The translations under genes were made by a program, and so were the position numbers. From the NCBI RefSeq assembly GCF_029227915.1, contig NC_079887.1, positions 26,597,650 to 26,661,649 of the forward strand: a DNA stretch of 64,000 nt, given 5' to 3'. The notes beneath the pieces were generated by a model. It saw only the letters and a list, made by a program, of their open reading frames with translations, made no database searches and was not told where the DNA came from. Below are positions 11,221-24,600 of the stretch, piece by piece. Origin of the DNA: Hydractinia symbiolongicarpus (taxonomy: Eukaryota; Cnidaria; Hydrozoa; Anthoathecata; Hydractiniidae). The stretch's first letter is position 1. Every line of letters begins with the position of its first letter.

Positions 11221-11424
11221 TTCTGGAAATGAGTTTACTCACAGGGTACTTTCTTTGTATACATTCGACTATACGGGCCAAGCCCGGGATTTACGGGAAA
11301 TCGCGGGTTTTCGTTTTCCGGCGATTAAACCTCTTTCATTAAGCGTCTCATCAAAAATGAGAACATTTTTGAAAACTACAAGTCTCATGCGTTTTAGTGG
11401 TGAAAAAAAAAATTTAAAAAATCG
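11221..11424 (+). repeat. Subtype D monomer (CATTAAGCG type), representative
   Basis: The markers are TTCTGG with TTTACTCACAGGG, GTATACATTCGACTATACGG, GTTTTCCGGCGATTAAACCTC and TTTCATTAAGCGTCTC. The TTTTCCGG change removes the GCCGGC palindrome present in most monomers. D copies commonly end in GAAAAAGTAATTT; this one ends in a pure A run instead. This subtype carries the TTCG-N6-CGGG word discussed in the findings. Confidence 0.88.
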
Positions 11425-11555
11425 TTCGGGAAATGAGTTTACTCCCTGGGTACTCTCTTTGTATACTTTTGACTATACGGGCCAAGCCGGGATTTACGGG
11501 AAATCGCGGGTTTTCGTTTGCCGGCGATTAAACTTCTTTTATTCAGCGTCTCATC

Positions 11556-13380
11556 AAAAATGAAAACATTTTTAAAAACTACAAGTCTGATGCGTTTTAG
11601 TGGTGAAAAAATAATTTAAAAAAACGTTCTGGAAATGAGTTTACTCACAGGGTACTTTCTTTGTATACATTCGCCTATACGGGCCAAGCCCGGGATTTAC
11701 GGGAAATCGCGGGTTTTCGTTTTCCGGCGATTAAACCTCTTTCATTAAGCGTCTCATCAAAAATGAAAACATTTTTGAAAACTACAAGTCTCATGCGTTT
11801 TAGTGGTGAAAAAGTAATTTAAAAAATCGTTCGGGAAATGAGTTTACTCCCTGGGTACTTTCTTTGTATACTTTTGACTATACGGGTCAAGCCGGGATTT
11901 ACGGGAAATCGCGGGTTTTCGTTTGCCGGCGATTAAACTTCTTTTATTCAGCGTCTCATCAAAAATGAAAACATTTTTAAAAACTACAAGTCTTATGCGT
12001 TTTAGTGGTGAAAAAATAATTTAAAAAATCGTTCTGGAAATGAGTTTACTCCCTGGGTACTTTCTTGTATACTTTTGACTATACGGGCCGAGTCAGGGAT
12101 TTACGGGAAATCGCGGATTTTCGTTTGCCGGCGATTAAACTTCTTTTATTCAGCGCCCCATCAAATATGAAAATATTTTTGAAAACTACAAGTCTTATGC
12201 GTTTTAGTGGTGAAAAAATAATTTAAAAAATCGTTCTGGAAATGAGTTAACTCACAGGGTACTTTCTTTGTATACATTCGACTATACGTGCCAAGCCCGG
12301 GATTTACGGGAAATCGCGGGTTTTCGTTTCCCGGCGATTAAACTTCTTTTATTCAGCGTCTCATCAAAAATGAAAACATTTTTAAAAACTACAAGTCTTA
12401 TGCGTTTTAGTGGTGAAAAAATAATTTAAAAAATCGTTCTGGAAATGAGTTAACTCACAGGTTACTTTCTTTGTATACATTCGACTATACGTGCCAAGCC
12501 CGGGATTTACGGGAAATCACGGGTTTTCGTTTGCCGGCGATTAAACTGCTTTTATTCAGCGTCTCATCAAAAATGAAAACATTCTTGAAAACTACAAGTC
12601 TCATGCGTTTTAGTGGTGAAATAATAATTTAAAAAATCGTTTGGGAAATGAGTTTACTTCCTGGGTACTTTCTTTGTATACTTTTGACTATACGGGCCGA
12701 GTCCAGGATTTACGGGAAATCGCAGGTTTTCGTTTGCCGGCGATTAAACTTCTTTTATTCAGCGTCTCATCAAAAATGAAAACATTTTTGAAAACTACAA
12801 GTCTCATGCGTTTTAGTGGTGAAAAAATAATTTAAAAAATCGTTCGGGAAATGAGTTTACTCCCTGGGTACTTTCTTTGTATACTTTTGACTATACGGGC
12901 CAAGCCCCGGATTTACGGGAAATCGCGGGTTTTCGTTTGCCGGCGATTAAACTTCTTTTATTCAGCGTCTCATCAAAAATGAAAACATTTTTAAAAACTA
13001 CAAGTCTTATGCGTTTTAGTGGTGAAAAAATAATTTAAAAAATCGTTCTGGAAATGAGTTAACTCACAGGGTATTTTCTTTGTATACATTCGACTATACG
13101 TGCCAAGCCCGGGATTTACGGGAAATCGCGGGTTTTCGTTTGCCGGCGATTAAACTGCTTTTATTCAGCGTCTCATCAAAAATGACAACATTCTTGAAAA
13201 CTACAAGTCTCATGCCTTTAGTGGTAAAAAAATAATATAAAAAATCGTTCGGGAAATGAGTTTACTCCCTGGGTACTTTCTTTGTATACTTTTGACTATA
13301 CGGGCCAAGCCCGGGATTTACGGGAAATCGTGGGTTTTCGTTTCCCGGCGATTAAACTTCTTTTATTCAGCGTCTCATCA
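11556..13380 (+). repeat. Large segment S, copy 3, partial
   Basis: From the D tail at 11731, markers follow copy 2 at a constant 3443-bp offset (17 monomers): GGGTCAAGCC (about 11884), CGCCCCATC (about 12154), E (12641), GACAACATTCTTG (13184). Similarity fades at about 13380, where CATTCTTGAAAAC replaces CATTTTTAAAAAC. Confidence 0.8.
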
Positions 13381-14520
13381 AAAATGAAAACATTCTTGAA
13401 AACTACAAGTCTCATGCGTTTTAGTGGTGAAAAAATAATTTAAAAAATCGTTCTGGAAATGAGTTTACTCCCTAGGTACTTTCTTTGTATACTTTTGACT
13501 ATACGGGCCGAGTCCGGGATTTAGGGAAATCGCAGGTTTTCGTTTGCCGGCGATTAAACTTCTTTTATTCAGCGTCTCATCAAAAATGAAAACATTTTTA
13601 AAAACTACAAGTCTGATGCGTTTTAGTGGTGAAAAAATAATTTAAAAAATCGTTCTGGAAATAAGTTTACTCACAGGGTACTTTCTTTGTATACATTCGA
13701 CTATACGGGCCAAGCCCGGGATTTACGGGAAATCGCGGGTTTTCGTTTTCCGGCGATTAAACCTCTTTCATTAAGCGTCTCATCAAAAATGAAAACATTT
13801 TTGAAAACCACAAGTCTCATGCGTTTTAATGGTGAAAAAGTAATTTAAAAAATCGTTCGGGAAAGGACTTTACTCCCTGGGTACTTTCTTTGTATACTTT
13901 TGACTATACGGGTCAAGCCGGGATTTACGGGAAATCGCGGGTTTTCGTTTGCCGGCGATTAAACTTCTTTTATTCAGCGTCTCATCAAAAATGAAAACAT
14001 TTTTAAAAACTACAAGTCTTATGCGTTTTAGTAGTGAAAAAATAATTTTAAAAATCGTTCTGGAAATGAGTTAACTCACAGGGTACTTTCTTTGTATACA
14101 TTCGACTATACGTGCCAAGCCCGGGATTTACGGGAAATCGCGGGTTTTCGTTTGCCGGCGATTAAACTGCTTTTATTCAGCGTCTCATCAAAAATGAAAA
14201 CATTTTTGAAAACTACAAGTCTCATGCGTTTTAGTGGTGAAAAAATAATTTAAAAAATCGTTCGGGAAATGAGTTTACTCCCTGGGTACTTTCTTGTATA
14301 CTTTTGACTATACGGGCCGAGTCCGGGATTTACGGGAAATCGCGGATTTTCGTTTGCCGGCGATTAAACTTCTTTTATTCAGCGTCCCATCAAATATGAA
14401 AATATTTTTGAAAACTACAAGTCTCATGCGTTTAGTGGTAAAAAAATAATATAAAAAATCGTTCGGGAAATGAGTTTACTCCCTGGGTACTTCCTTTGTA
14501 TACTTTTGACTATACGGGCC
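13381..14520 (+). repeat. Mixed monomers between S and the 810-bp duplications
   Basis: The order is a B-like monomer with CATTCTTG, G (about 13510), CTCACAGGG types, D (about 13760), GGGTCAAGCC (about 13910, preceded by the variant GAAAGGACTTT), C (about 14070), A (about 14290) and the start of an F monomer. I see no internal duplication and no gene. Confidence 0.7.
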
Positions 14521-16140
14521 AAGCCGGGATATACGGGAAATCACGGGTTTTCGTTTGCCGGCGATTAAACTTCTTTTATTCAGCGTCTCATCAAAAATGA
14601 AAACATTTTTAAAAACTACTAGTCTTATGCGTTTTAGTGGTGAAAAAATAATTTAAAAAATCGTTCTGGAAATGAGTTTACTCACAGGGTACTTTCTTTG
14701 TATACATTCGACTATACGGGCCAAGCCCGGGATTTACGGGAAATCGCGGGTTTTCGTTTTCCAGCGATTAAACCTCTTTCATTAAGCGTCTCATCAAAAA
14801 TGAAAACATTTTTGAAAACTACAAGTCTCATGCGTTTTAGTGTTGAAAAAAAAAATTCATAAAATCGTTTGGGAAATGAGGTTACTCCCTGGGTACTCTC
14901 TTTGTATACTTTTGACTATACGGGCCAAGCCGGGATTTACGGGAAATCGCGGGTTTTCGTTTGCCGGCGATTAAACTTCTTTTATTCAGCGACTCATCAA
15001 AAATGAAAACATTTTTAAAAACTACAAGTCTTATGCGTTTTAGTGGTGAAAAAATAATTTAAAAAATCGTTCTGGAAATGAGTTTACTTACAGGGTACTT
15101 TCATTGTATACATTCGACTATACGTGCCAAGCCCGGGATTTAGGAAAATCGCAGGTTTTCGTTTGCCGGCGATTAAACTTCTTTTATTCAGCGTCTCATC
15201 AAAAATGAAAACATTTTTAAAAACTACAAGTCTGATGCGTTTTAGTGGTGAAAAAGTAATTTAAAAAATCGTTCGGGAAATGACTTTACTCCCTGGGTAC
15301 TTTCTTTGTATACTTTTGACTATACGGGCCAAGCCGGGATATACGGGAAATCACGGGTTTTCGTTTGCCGGCGATTAAACTTCTTTTATTCAGCGTCTCA
15401 TCAAAAATGAAAACATTTTTAAAAACTACTAGTCTTATGCGTTTTAGTGGTGAAAAAATAATTTAAAAAATCGTTCTGGAAATGAGTTTACTCACAGGGT
15501 ACTTTCTTTGTATACATTCGACTATACGGGCCAAGCCCGGGATTTACGGGAAATCGCGGGTTTTCGTTTTCCAGCGATTAAACCTCTTTCATTAAGCGTC
15601 TCATCAAAAATGAAAACATTTTTGAAAACTACAAGTCTCATGCGTTTTAGTGTTGAAAAAAAAAATTCATAAAATCGTTTGGGAAATGAGGTTACTCCCT
15701 GGGTACTCTCTTTGTATACTTTTGACTATACGGGCCAAGCCGGGATTTACGGGAAATCGCGGGTTTTCGTTTGCCGGCGATTAAACTTCTTTTATTCAGC
15801 GACTCATCAAAAATGAAAACATTTTTAAAAACTACAAGTCTTATGCGTTTTAGTGGTGAAAAAATAATTTAAAAAATCGTTCTGGAAATGAGTTTACTTA
15901 CAGGGTACTTTCATTGTATACATTCGACTATACGTGCCAAGCCCGGGATTTAGGAAAATCGCAGGTTTTCGTTTGCCGGCGATTAAACTTCTTTTATTCA
16001 GCGTCTCATCAAAAATGAAAACATTTTTAAAAACTACAAGTCTGATGCGTTTTAGTGGTGAAAAAGTAATTTAAAAAATCGTTCGGGAAATGACTTTACT
16101 CCCTGGGTACTTTCTTTGTATACTTTTGACTATACGGGTC
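14521..16140 (+). repeat. 810-bp four-monomer tandem duplication
   Basis: AAGCCGGGATATACGGG with ATCACGGG starts at 14521 and again at 15331. Both copies contain the singular tail GTGTTGAAAAA, TTCATAAAATCGTTTGGG and GAGGTTACTCC (about 14840 and 15650), GTACTTTCATTG and GATTTAGGAAAATC. The right boundary is near 16130, where GGGTCAAGCCGGGATTTAC replaces GGGCCAAGCCGGGATATAC. Confidence 0.88.
15272..15473 (+). repeat. Hybrid monomer at the 810-bp duplication junction
   Basis: The 5' part (TTCGGGAAATGACTTT, ACTTTCTTTGTATAC) matches the monomer at 16082. From GGGCCAAGCCGGGATATAC on it matches the F monomer at 14462. The switch lies between about monomer positions 36 and 56, around and just after GTATAC. 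Confidence 0.75.
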
Positions 16141-17700
16141 AAGCCGGGATTTACGGGAAATCGCGGGTTTTCGTTTGCCGGCGATTAAACTTCTTTTATT
16201 CAGCGTCTCATCAAAAATGAAAACATTTTTAAAAACTACAAGTCTTATGCGTTTTAGTGGTGAAAAAATAATTTAAAAAATCGTTCTGGAAATGAGTTTA
16301 CTCCCTGGGTACTTTCTTGTATACTTTTGACCATACGGGCCGAGTCAGGGATTTACGGGAAATCGCGGATTTTCGTTTGCCGGCGATTAAACTTCTTTTA
16401 TTCAGCGCCCCATCAAATATGAAAATATTTTTGAAAACTACAAGTCTTATGCGTTTTAGTAGTGAAAAAATAATTTAAAAAATCGTTCTGGAAATGAGTT
16501 AACTCACAGGGTACTTTCTTTGTATACATTCGACTATACGTGCCAAGCCCGGGATTTACGGGAAATCGCGGGTTTTCGTTTGCCGGCGATTAAACTGCTT
16601 TTATTCAGCGTCTCATCAAAAATGAAAACATTCTTGAAAACTACAAGTCTCATGCGTTTTAGTGGTGAAATAATAATTTAATAAATCGTTTGGGAAATGA
16701 GTTTACTCCCTGGGTACTTTCTTTGTATACTTTTGACTATACGGGCCGAGTCAAGGATTTACGGGAAATCGCAGGTTTTCGTTTGCCGGCGATTAAACTT
16801 TTTTTATTCAGCGTCTCATCAAAAATGAAAACATTTTTGAAAACTACAAGTCTCATGCGTTTTAGTGGTGAAAAAGTAATTTAAAAAATCGTTCGGGAAA
16901 TGACTTTACTCCCTGGGTACTTTCTTTGTATACTTTTGACTATACGGGTCAAGCCGGGATTTACGGGAAATCACGGGTTTTCGTTTGCCGGCGATTAAAC
17001 TTCTTTTATTCAGCGTCTCATCAAAAATGAAAACACTTTTAAAAACTACAAGTCTTATGCGTTTTAGTGGTGAAAAAATAATTTAAAAAATCGTTCTGGA
17101 AATGAGTTTACTCCCTGGGTACTTTCTTGTATACTTTTGACCATACGGGCCGAGTCAGGGATTTACGGGAAATCGCAGATTTTCGTTTGCCGGCGAATAA
17201 ACTTCTTTTATTCAGCGCCCCATCAAATATGAAAATATTTTTGAAAACTACAAGTCTTATGCGTTTTAGTTTTGAAAAAATAATTTAAAAAATCGTTCTG
17301 GAAATGAGTTAACTCACAGGGTACTTTCTTTGTATACATTCGACTATACGTGCCAAGCCCGGGATTTACGGGAAATCGCGGGTTTTCGTTTGCCGGCGAT
17401 TAAACTGCTTTTATTCAGCGTCTCATCAAAAATGAAAACATTCTTGAAAACTACAAGTCTCATGCGTTTTAGTGGTGAAATAATAATTTAAAAAATCGTT
17501 TGGGAAATGAGTTTACTCCCTGGGTACTTTCTTTGTATACTTTTGACTATACGGGCCGAGTCAAGGATTTACGGGAAATCGCAGGTTTTCGTTTGCCGGC
17601 GATTAAACTTTTTTTATTCAGCGTCTCATCAAAAATGAAAACATTTTTGAAAACTACAAGTCTCATGCGTTTTAGTGGTGAAAAAATAATTTAAAAAATC
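16081..17700 (+). repeat. 810-bp four-monomer tandem duplication
   Basis: GTTCGGGAAATGACTTT begins at 16081 and 16891, exactly 810 bp apart. Both units then have GGGTCAAGCC, GAGTCAGGG with CGCCCCATC, C, and an E monomer with GAGTCAAGG (16690 and 17500). Differences are small (ATCGCGGG versus ATCACGGG, AGTAGTG versus AGTTTTG). The next unit to the right starts with A instead. Confidence 0.85.
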
Positions 17701-19160
17701 GTTCGGGAAATGAGTTTACTCCCTGGGTACTTTCTTGTATACTTTTGACTATATGGGCCGAGTCCGGGATTTACGGGAAATCGCGGATTTTCGTTTGCCG
17801 GCGATTAAACTTCTTTTATTCAGCGTCCCATCAAATATGAAAATATTTTTGAAAACTACAAGTCTCATGCGTTTAGTGGTAAAAAAATAATATAAAAAAT
17901 CGTTCGGGAAATGAGTTTACTCCCTGGGTACTTCCTTTGTATACTTTTGACTATACGGGCCAAGCCGGGATTTACGGGAAATCGCGGGTTTTCGTTTGAC
18001 GGCGATTAAACTTCTTTTATTCAGCTTCTCATCAAAAATGAAAACATTTTTAAAAACTACAAGTCTTATGCGTTTTAGTGGTGAAAAAATAATTTAAAAA
18101 ATCGTTCTGGAAATGAGTTAACTCACAGGGTACTTTCTTTGTATACTTTTGACCATACGGGCCGAGTCAGGGATTTACGGGAAATCGCAGATTTTCGTTT
18201 GCCGGCGAATAAACTTCTTTTATTCAGCGCCCCATCAAATATGAAAATATTTTTGAAAACTACAAGTCTTATGCGTTTTAGTTTTGAAAAAATAATTTAA
18301 AAAATCGTTCTGGAAATGAGTTAACTCACAGGGTACTTTCTTTGTATACATTCGACTATACGTGCCAAGCCCGGGATTTACGGGAAATCGCGGGTTTTCG
18401 TTTGCCGGCGATTAAACTGCTTTTATTCAGCGTCTCATCAAAAATGAAAACATTCTTGAAAACTACAAGTCTCATGCGTTTTAGTGGTGAAATAATAATT
18501 TAAAAAATCGTTTGGGAAATGAGTTTACTCCCTGGGTACTTTCTTTGTATACTTTTGACTATACGGGCCGAGTCAAGGATTTACGGGAAATCGCAGGTTT
18601 TCGTTTGCCGGCGATTAAACTTTTTTTATTCAGCGTCTCATCAAAAATGAAAACATTTTTGAAAACTACAAGTCTCATGCGTTTTAGTGGTGAAAAAATA
18701 ATTTAAAAAATCGTTCGGGAAATGAGTTTACTCCCTGGGTACTTTCTTGTATACTTTTGACTATATGGGCCGAGTCCGGGATTTACGGGAAATCGCGGAT
18801 TTTCGTTTGCCGGCGATTAAACTTCTTTTATTCAGCGTCCCATCAAATATGAAAATATTTTTGAAAACTACAAGTCTCATGCGTTTAGTGGTAAAAAAAT
18901 AATATAAAAAATCGTTCGGGAAATGAGTTTACTCCCTGGGTACTTTCTTTGTATACTTTTGACTATACGGGCCAAGCCCGGGATTTACGGGAAATCGCGG
19001 GTTTTCGTTTGCCGGCAATTAAACTTCTTTTATTCAACGTCTCATCAAAAATGAAAACATTTTTAAAAACTACAAGTCTCATGCGTTTTAGTGGTGAAAA
19101 AATAATTTAAAAAATCGTTCGGGAAATGAGTTTACTCCCTGGGTACTTTCTTTGTATACT
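17139..19160 (+). repeat. 1012-bp five-monomer tandem duplication
   Basis: The E monomers at 17500 and 18512 and the A monomers with CTATATGGGCC (17702 and 18714) are 1012 bp apart. Copy 2 starts inside the hybrid monomer 18105-18307. Similarity ends near 18940, where ACTTTCTTTG in copy 2 faces ACTTCCTTTG in copy 1. Confidence 0.82.
18105..18307 (+). repeat. Hybrid C/GAGTCAGGG monomer at the 1012-bp junction
   Basis: The first part is C (TTCTGG, GTTAACTCACAGGG, CTTTCTTTGTATAC). It then switches to TTTTGACCATACGGGCCGAG, GAGTCAGGG and GCGAATAAAC, as in the monomer near 17098. C monomers normally continue with ATTCGACTATACGTG. The switch sits at GTATAC, monomer positions about 36-45. Confidence 0.78.
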
Positions 19161-22100
19161 TTTGACTATACGGGCCGAGTCTGGGATTTAGGGAAATCGA
19201 AGGTGTTTGTTTGCCGGCGATTAAACTGCTTTTATTCAGCGTCTTATCAAAAATGAAAACATTTTTGAAAACTACAAGTCTCATGCGTTTTAGTGGTGAA
19301 AAAATAATTTAAAAAATCGTTCGGGAAATGAGTTTACTCCCTGGGTACTTCCTTTGTATACTTTTGACTATACGGGCCAAGCCGGGATTTACGGGAAATC
19401 GCGGGTTTTCGTTTGACGGCGATTAAACTTCTTTTATTCAGCGTCTCATCAAAAATGAAAACATTCTTGAAAACTACAAGTCTCATGCGTTTTAGTGGTG
19501 AAAAAATAATTTAAAAAATCGTTCGGGAAATGAGTTTACTCCCTGGGTACTTTCTTGTATACTTTTGACTATACGGGCCGAGTCCGGGATTTACGGGAAA
19601 TCGCGGATTTTCGTTTGCCGGCGATTAAACTTCTTTTATTCAGCGTCCCATCAAATATGAAAATATTTTTGAAAACTACAAGTCTCATGCGTTTAGTGGT
19701 AAAAAAATAATATAAAAAATCGTTCGGGAAATGAGTTTACTCCCTGGGTACTTTCTTTGTATACTTTTGACTATACGGGCCAAGCCCGGGATTTACGGGA
19801 AATCGCGGGTTTTCGTTTGCCGGCAATTAAACTTCTTTTATTCAACGTCTCATCAAAAATGAAAACATTTTTAAAAACTACAAGTCTCATGCGTTTTAGT
19901 GGTGAAAAAATAATTTAAAAAATCGTTCGGGAAATGAGTTTACTCCCTGGGTACTTCCTTTGTATACTTTTGACTATACGGGCCAAGCCGGGATTTACGG
20001 GAAATCGCGGGTTTTCGTTTGCCGGCGATTAAACTTCTTTTATTCAGCGTCTCATCAAAAATGAAAACATTTTTAAAAACTACAAGTCTTATGCGTTTTA
20101 GTGGTGAAAAAATAATTTAAAAAATCGTTCTGGAAATGAGTTTACTCACAGGGTACTTTCTTTGTATACATTCGACTATACGTGCCAAGCCCGGGATTCA
20201 GGGAAATCGCAGGTTTTCGTTTGCCGGCGATTAAACTTCTTTTATTCAGCGTCTCATCAAATATGAAAACATTTTTAAAAACTACAAGTCCGATGCGTTT
20301 TAGTGGTGAAAAAATAATTTAAAAAATCGTTCTGGAAATGAGTTTACTCACAGGGTACTTTCTTTGTATACATTCGACTATACGGTCCAAGCCCGGGATT
20401 TACGGGAAATCGCGGGTTTTCGTTTTCCGGCGATTAAACCTCTTTCATTAAGCGTCTCATCAAAAATAAAAACATTTTTGAAAACTACAAGTCTCATGCG
20501 TTTTAGTGGTGAAAAAGTAATTTAAAAAATCGTTCGGGAAATGAGTTTACTCCCTGGGTACATTCTTTGTATACTTTTGACTATACGGGCCAAGCCGGGA
20601 TTTACGGGAAATCGCGGGTTTTCGTTTGCCGGCGATTAAACTTCTTTTATTCAGCGTCTCATCAAAAATGAAAACATTTTTAAAAACTACAAGTCTCATG
20701 CGTTTTAGTGGTGAAAAAATAATTTAAAAAATCGTTCGGGAAATGAGTTTACTCCCTGGGTACTTTCTTTGTATACTTTTGACTATACGGGCCGAGTCTG
20801 GGATTTAGGGAAATCGCAGGTGTTTGTTTGCCGGCGATTAAACTGCTTTTATTCAGCGTCTTATCAAAAATGAAAACATTTTTGAAAACTACAAGTCTCA
20901 TGCGTTTTAGTGGTGAAAAAATAATTTAAAAAATCGTTCGGGAAATGAGTTTACTCCCTGGGTACTTCCTTTGTATACTTTTGACTATACGGGCCAAGCC
21001 GGGATTTACGGGAAATCGCGGGTTTTCGTTTGCCGGCGATTAAACTTCTTTTATTCAGCGTCTCATCAAAAATGAAAACATTTTTAAAAACTACAAGTCT
21101 TATGCGTTTTAGTGGTGAAAAAATAATTTAAAAAATCGTTCTGGAAATGAGTTAACTCACAGGGTACTTTCTTTGTATACATTCGACTATACGTGCCAAT
21201 CCCAGGATTTACGGGAAATCGCGGGTTTTCGTTTGCCGGCGATTAAACTGCTTTTATTCAGCGTCTCATCAAAAATGAAAACATTCTTGAAAACTACAAG
21301 TCTCATGCGTTTTAGTGGTGAAATAATAATTTAAAAAATCGTTTGGGAAATGAGTTTACTCCCTGGGTACTTTCTTTGTATACTTTTGACTATACGGGCC
21401 GAGTCAAGGATTTACGGGAAATCGCAGGTTTTCGTTTGCCGGCGATTAAACTTTTTTTATTCAGCGTCTCATCAAAAATGAAAACATTTTTGAAAACTAC
21501 AAGTCTCATGCGTTTTAGTGGTGAAAAAATAATTTAAAAAATCGTTCGGGAAATGAGTTAACTCCCTGGGTACTTTCTTGTATACTTTTGACTATACGGG
21601 CCGAGACCGGGATTTACGGGAAATCGCGGATTTTCGTTTGCCGGCGATTAAACTTCTTTTATTCAGCGTCCCATCAAATATGAAAATATTTTTGAAAACT
21701 ACAAGTCTCATGCGTTTAGTGGTAAAAAAATAATATAAAAAATCGTTCGGGAAATGAGTTTACTCCCTGGGTACTTTCTTTGTATACTTTTGACTATACG
21801 GGCCGAGCCCGGGATTTACGGGAAATCGCGGGTTTTCGTTTGCCGGCAATTAAACTTCTTTTATTCAACGTCTCATCAAAAATGAAAACATTTTTAAAAA
21901 CTACAAGTCTCATGCGTTTTAGTGGTGAAAAAATAATTTAAAAAATCGTTCGGGAAATGAGTTTACTCCCTGGGTACTTTCTTTGTATACTTTTGACTAT
22001 ACGGGCCGAGTCCGGGATTTAGGGAAATCGCAGGTGTTTGTTTGCCGGCGATTAAACTGCTTTTATTCAGCGTCTTATCAAAAATGAAAACATTTTTGAA

Positions 22101-24600
22101 AACTACAAGTCTCATGCGTTTTAGTGGTGAAAAAATAATTTAAAAAATCGTTCGGGAAATGAGTTTACTCCCTGGGTACTTCCTTTGTATACTTTTGACT
22201 ATACGGGCCAAGCCGGGATTTACGGGAAATCGCGGGTTTTCGTTTGCCGGCGATTAAACTTCTTTTATTCAGCGTCTCATCAAAAATGAAAACATTTTTA
22301 AAAACTACAAGTCTTATGCGTTTTAGTGGTGAAAAAATAATTTAAAAAATCGTTCTGGAAATGAGTTTACTCACAGGGTACTTTCTTTGTATACATTCGA
22401 CTATACGTGCCAAGCCCGGGATTTAGGGAAATCGCAGGTTTTCGTCTGCCGGCGATTAAACTTCTTTTATTCAGCGTCTCATCAAAAATGAAAACATTTT
22501 TAAAAACTACAAGTCTGATGCGTTTTAGTGGTGAAAAAATAATTTAAAAAAACGTTCTGGAAATGAGTTTACTCACAGGGTACTTTCTTTGTATACATTC
22601 GACTATACGTGCCAAGCCCGGGATTTACGGGAAATCGCGGGTTTTCGTTTTCCGGCGATTAAAACTCTTTCATTAAGCGTCTCATCAAAAATGAAAACAT
22701 TTTTGAAAACTACAAGTCTCATGCGTTTTATTGGGGAAAAAGTAATTTAAAAAATCGTTCGGGAAATGAGTTTACTCCCTGGGTACTTTCTTTGTATACT
22801 TTTGACTATACGGGCCGAGTCTGGGATTTAGGGAAATCGCAGGTGTTTGTTTGCCGGCGATTAAACTGCTTTTATTCAGCGTCTTATCAAAAATGAAAAC
22901 ATTTTTGAAAACTACAAGTCTCATGCGTTTTAGTGGTGAAAAAATAATTTAAAAAATCGTTCGGGAAATGAGTTTACTCCCTGGGTACTTTCTTTGTATA
23001 CTTTTGACTATACGGGCCGAGTCAAGGATTTACGGGAAATCGCAGGTTTTCGTTTGCCGGCGATTAAACTTTTTTTATTCAGCGTCTCATCAAAAATGAA
23101 AACATTTTTGAAAACTACAAGTCTCATGCGTTTTAGTGGTGAAAAAATAATTTAAAAAATCGTTCGGGAAATGAGTTTACTCCCTGGGTACTTTCTTGTA
23201 TACTTTTGACTATACGGGCCGAGTCCGGGATTTACGGGAAATCGCGGATTTTCGTTTGCCGGCGATTAAACTTCTTTTATTCAGCGTCCCATCAAATATG
23301 AAAATATTTTTGAAAACTACAAGTCTCATGCGTTTAGTGGTAAAAAAATAATATAAAAAATCGTTCGGGAAATGAGTTTACTCCCTGGGTACTTTCTTTG
23401 TATACTTTTGACTATACGGGCCGAGCCCGGGATTTACGGGAAATCGCAGGTTTTCGTTTGCCGGCGATTAAACTTCTTTTATTCAGCGTCCCATCAAATT
23501 TGAAAATATTTTGGAAAACTACAAGTCTCATGCGTTTAGTGGTAAAAAAATAATATAAAAAATCGTTCGGGAAATGAGTTTACTCCCTGGGTACTTTCTT
23601 TGTATACTTTTGACTATACAGGCCAAGCCTGGGATTTTCTTGAAATCGCGGGTTTTCGTTTGCCGGCGATTAAACTTCTTTTATTCAGCGTCTCATTAAA
23701 AATGAAAACATTTTTAAAAACTACAAGTCTTATGCGTTTTAGTGGTGAAAAAATAATTTAAAAAATCGTTCTGGAAATGAGTTTACTCCCTGGGTACTTT
23801 TTTTGTATACTTTTGACTATACGGGTCAAGCCGGGATTTACGGGAAATCGCGGGTTTTCGTTTGCCGGCGATTAAACTTCTTTTATTCAGCGTCTCATCA
23901 AAAATGAAAATATTTTTAAAAACTACAAGTCTCATGCGTTTTAGTGGTGAAAAAATAATTTAAAAAATCGTTCGGGAAATGAGTTTACTCCCTGGGTACT
24001 TTCTTGTATACTTTTGACTATACGGGCCGAGTCCGGGATTTACGGGAAATCGCGGATTTTCGCTGGCCGGCGATTAAACTTCTTTTATTCAGCGTCCCAT
24101 CAAATTTGAAAATATTTTGGAAAACTACAAGTCTCATGCGTTTAGTGGTAAAAAAATAATATAAAAAATCGTTCGGGAAATGAGTTTACTCCCTGGGTAC
24201 TTTCTTTGTATACTTTTGACTATACAGGCCAAGCCCGGGATTTACGGGAAATCGCGGGTTTTCGTTTGCCGGCGATTAAACTTCTTTTATTCAGCGTCTC
24301 ATCAAAAATGAAAACATTTTTAAAAACTACAAGTCTCATGCGTTTTAGTGGTGAAAAAGTAATTTAAAAAATCGTTCGGGAAATGAGTTTACTCCCTGGG
24401 TACTTTCTTTGTATACTTTTGACTATACGGGCCAAGCCGGGATTTACGGGAAATCGCGGGTTTTCGTTTGCCGGCGATTAAACTTCTTTTATTCAGTGTC
24501 TCATCAAAAATGAAAACATTTTTAAAAACTACAAGTCTTATGCGTTTTAGTGGTGAAAAAATAATTTAAAAAATCGTTCTGGAATTGAGTTTACTCACAG
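18941..24600 (+). repeat. Domain with TTCAACG and GGTGTTTG variants
   Basis: Characteristic words are TTCAACGTCTC (19033, 19841, 21864; spacings 808 and 2023 bp) and AGGTGTTTGTTTGCC (about 19200, 20819, 22031, 22840). The order E, A, B with TTCAACG, G with GGTGTTTG, F seen from 18512 recurs from 21343, 2831 bp later (14 monomers). From about 23480 to 24200, A-like copies with CAAATTTGAAAATATTTTGG and TATACAGGCC appear. No gene is present. Confidence 0.78.

Larger units (their letters stand above)
8289..11555 (+). repeat. Large segment S, copy 2, expanded
   Basis: Markers match copy 1 at a 5466-bp offset (E 3732/9198; GACAACATTC 4275/9741) and then at 6275 bp (the D frame 4980/11255). The 809-bp difference equals two extra 404-405 bp dimers between 10.1 and 11.0 kb, described separately. 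Otherwise the order of subtypes is the same. Confidence 0.82.
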
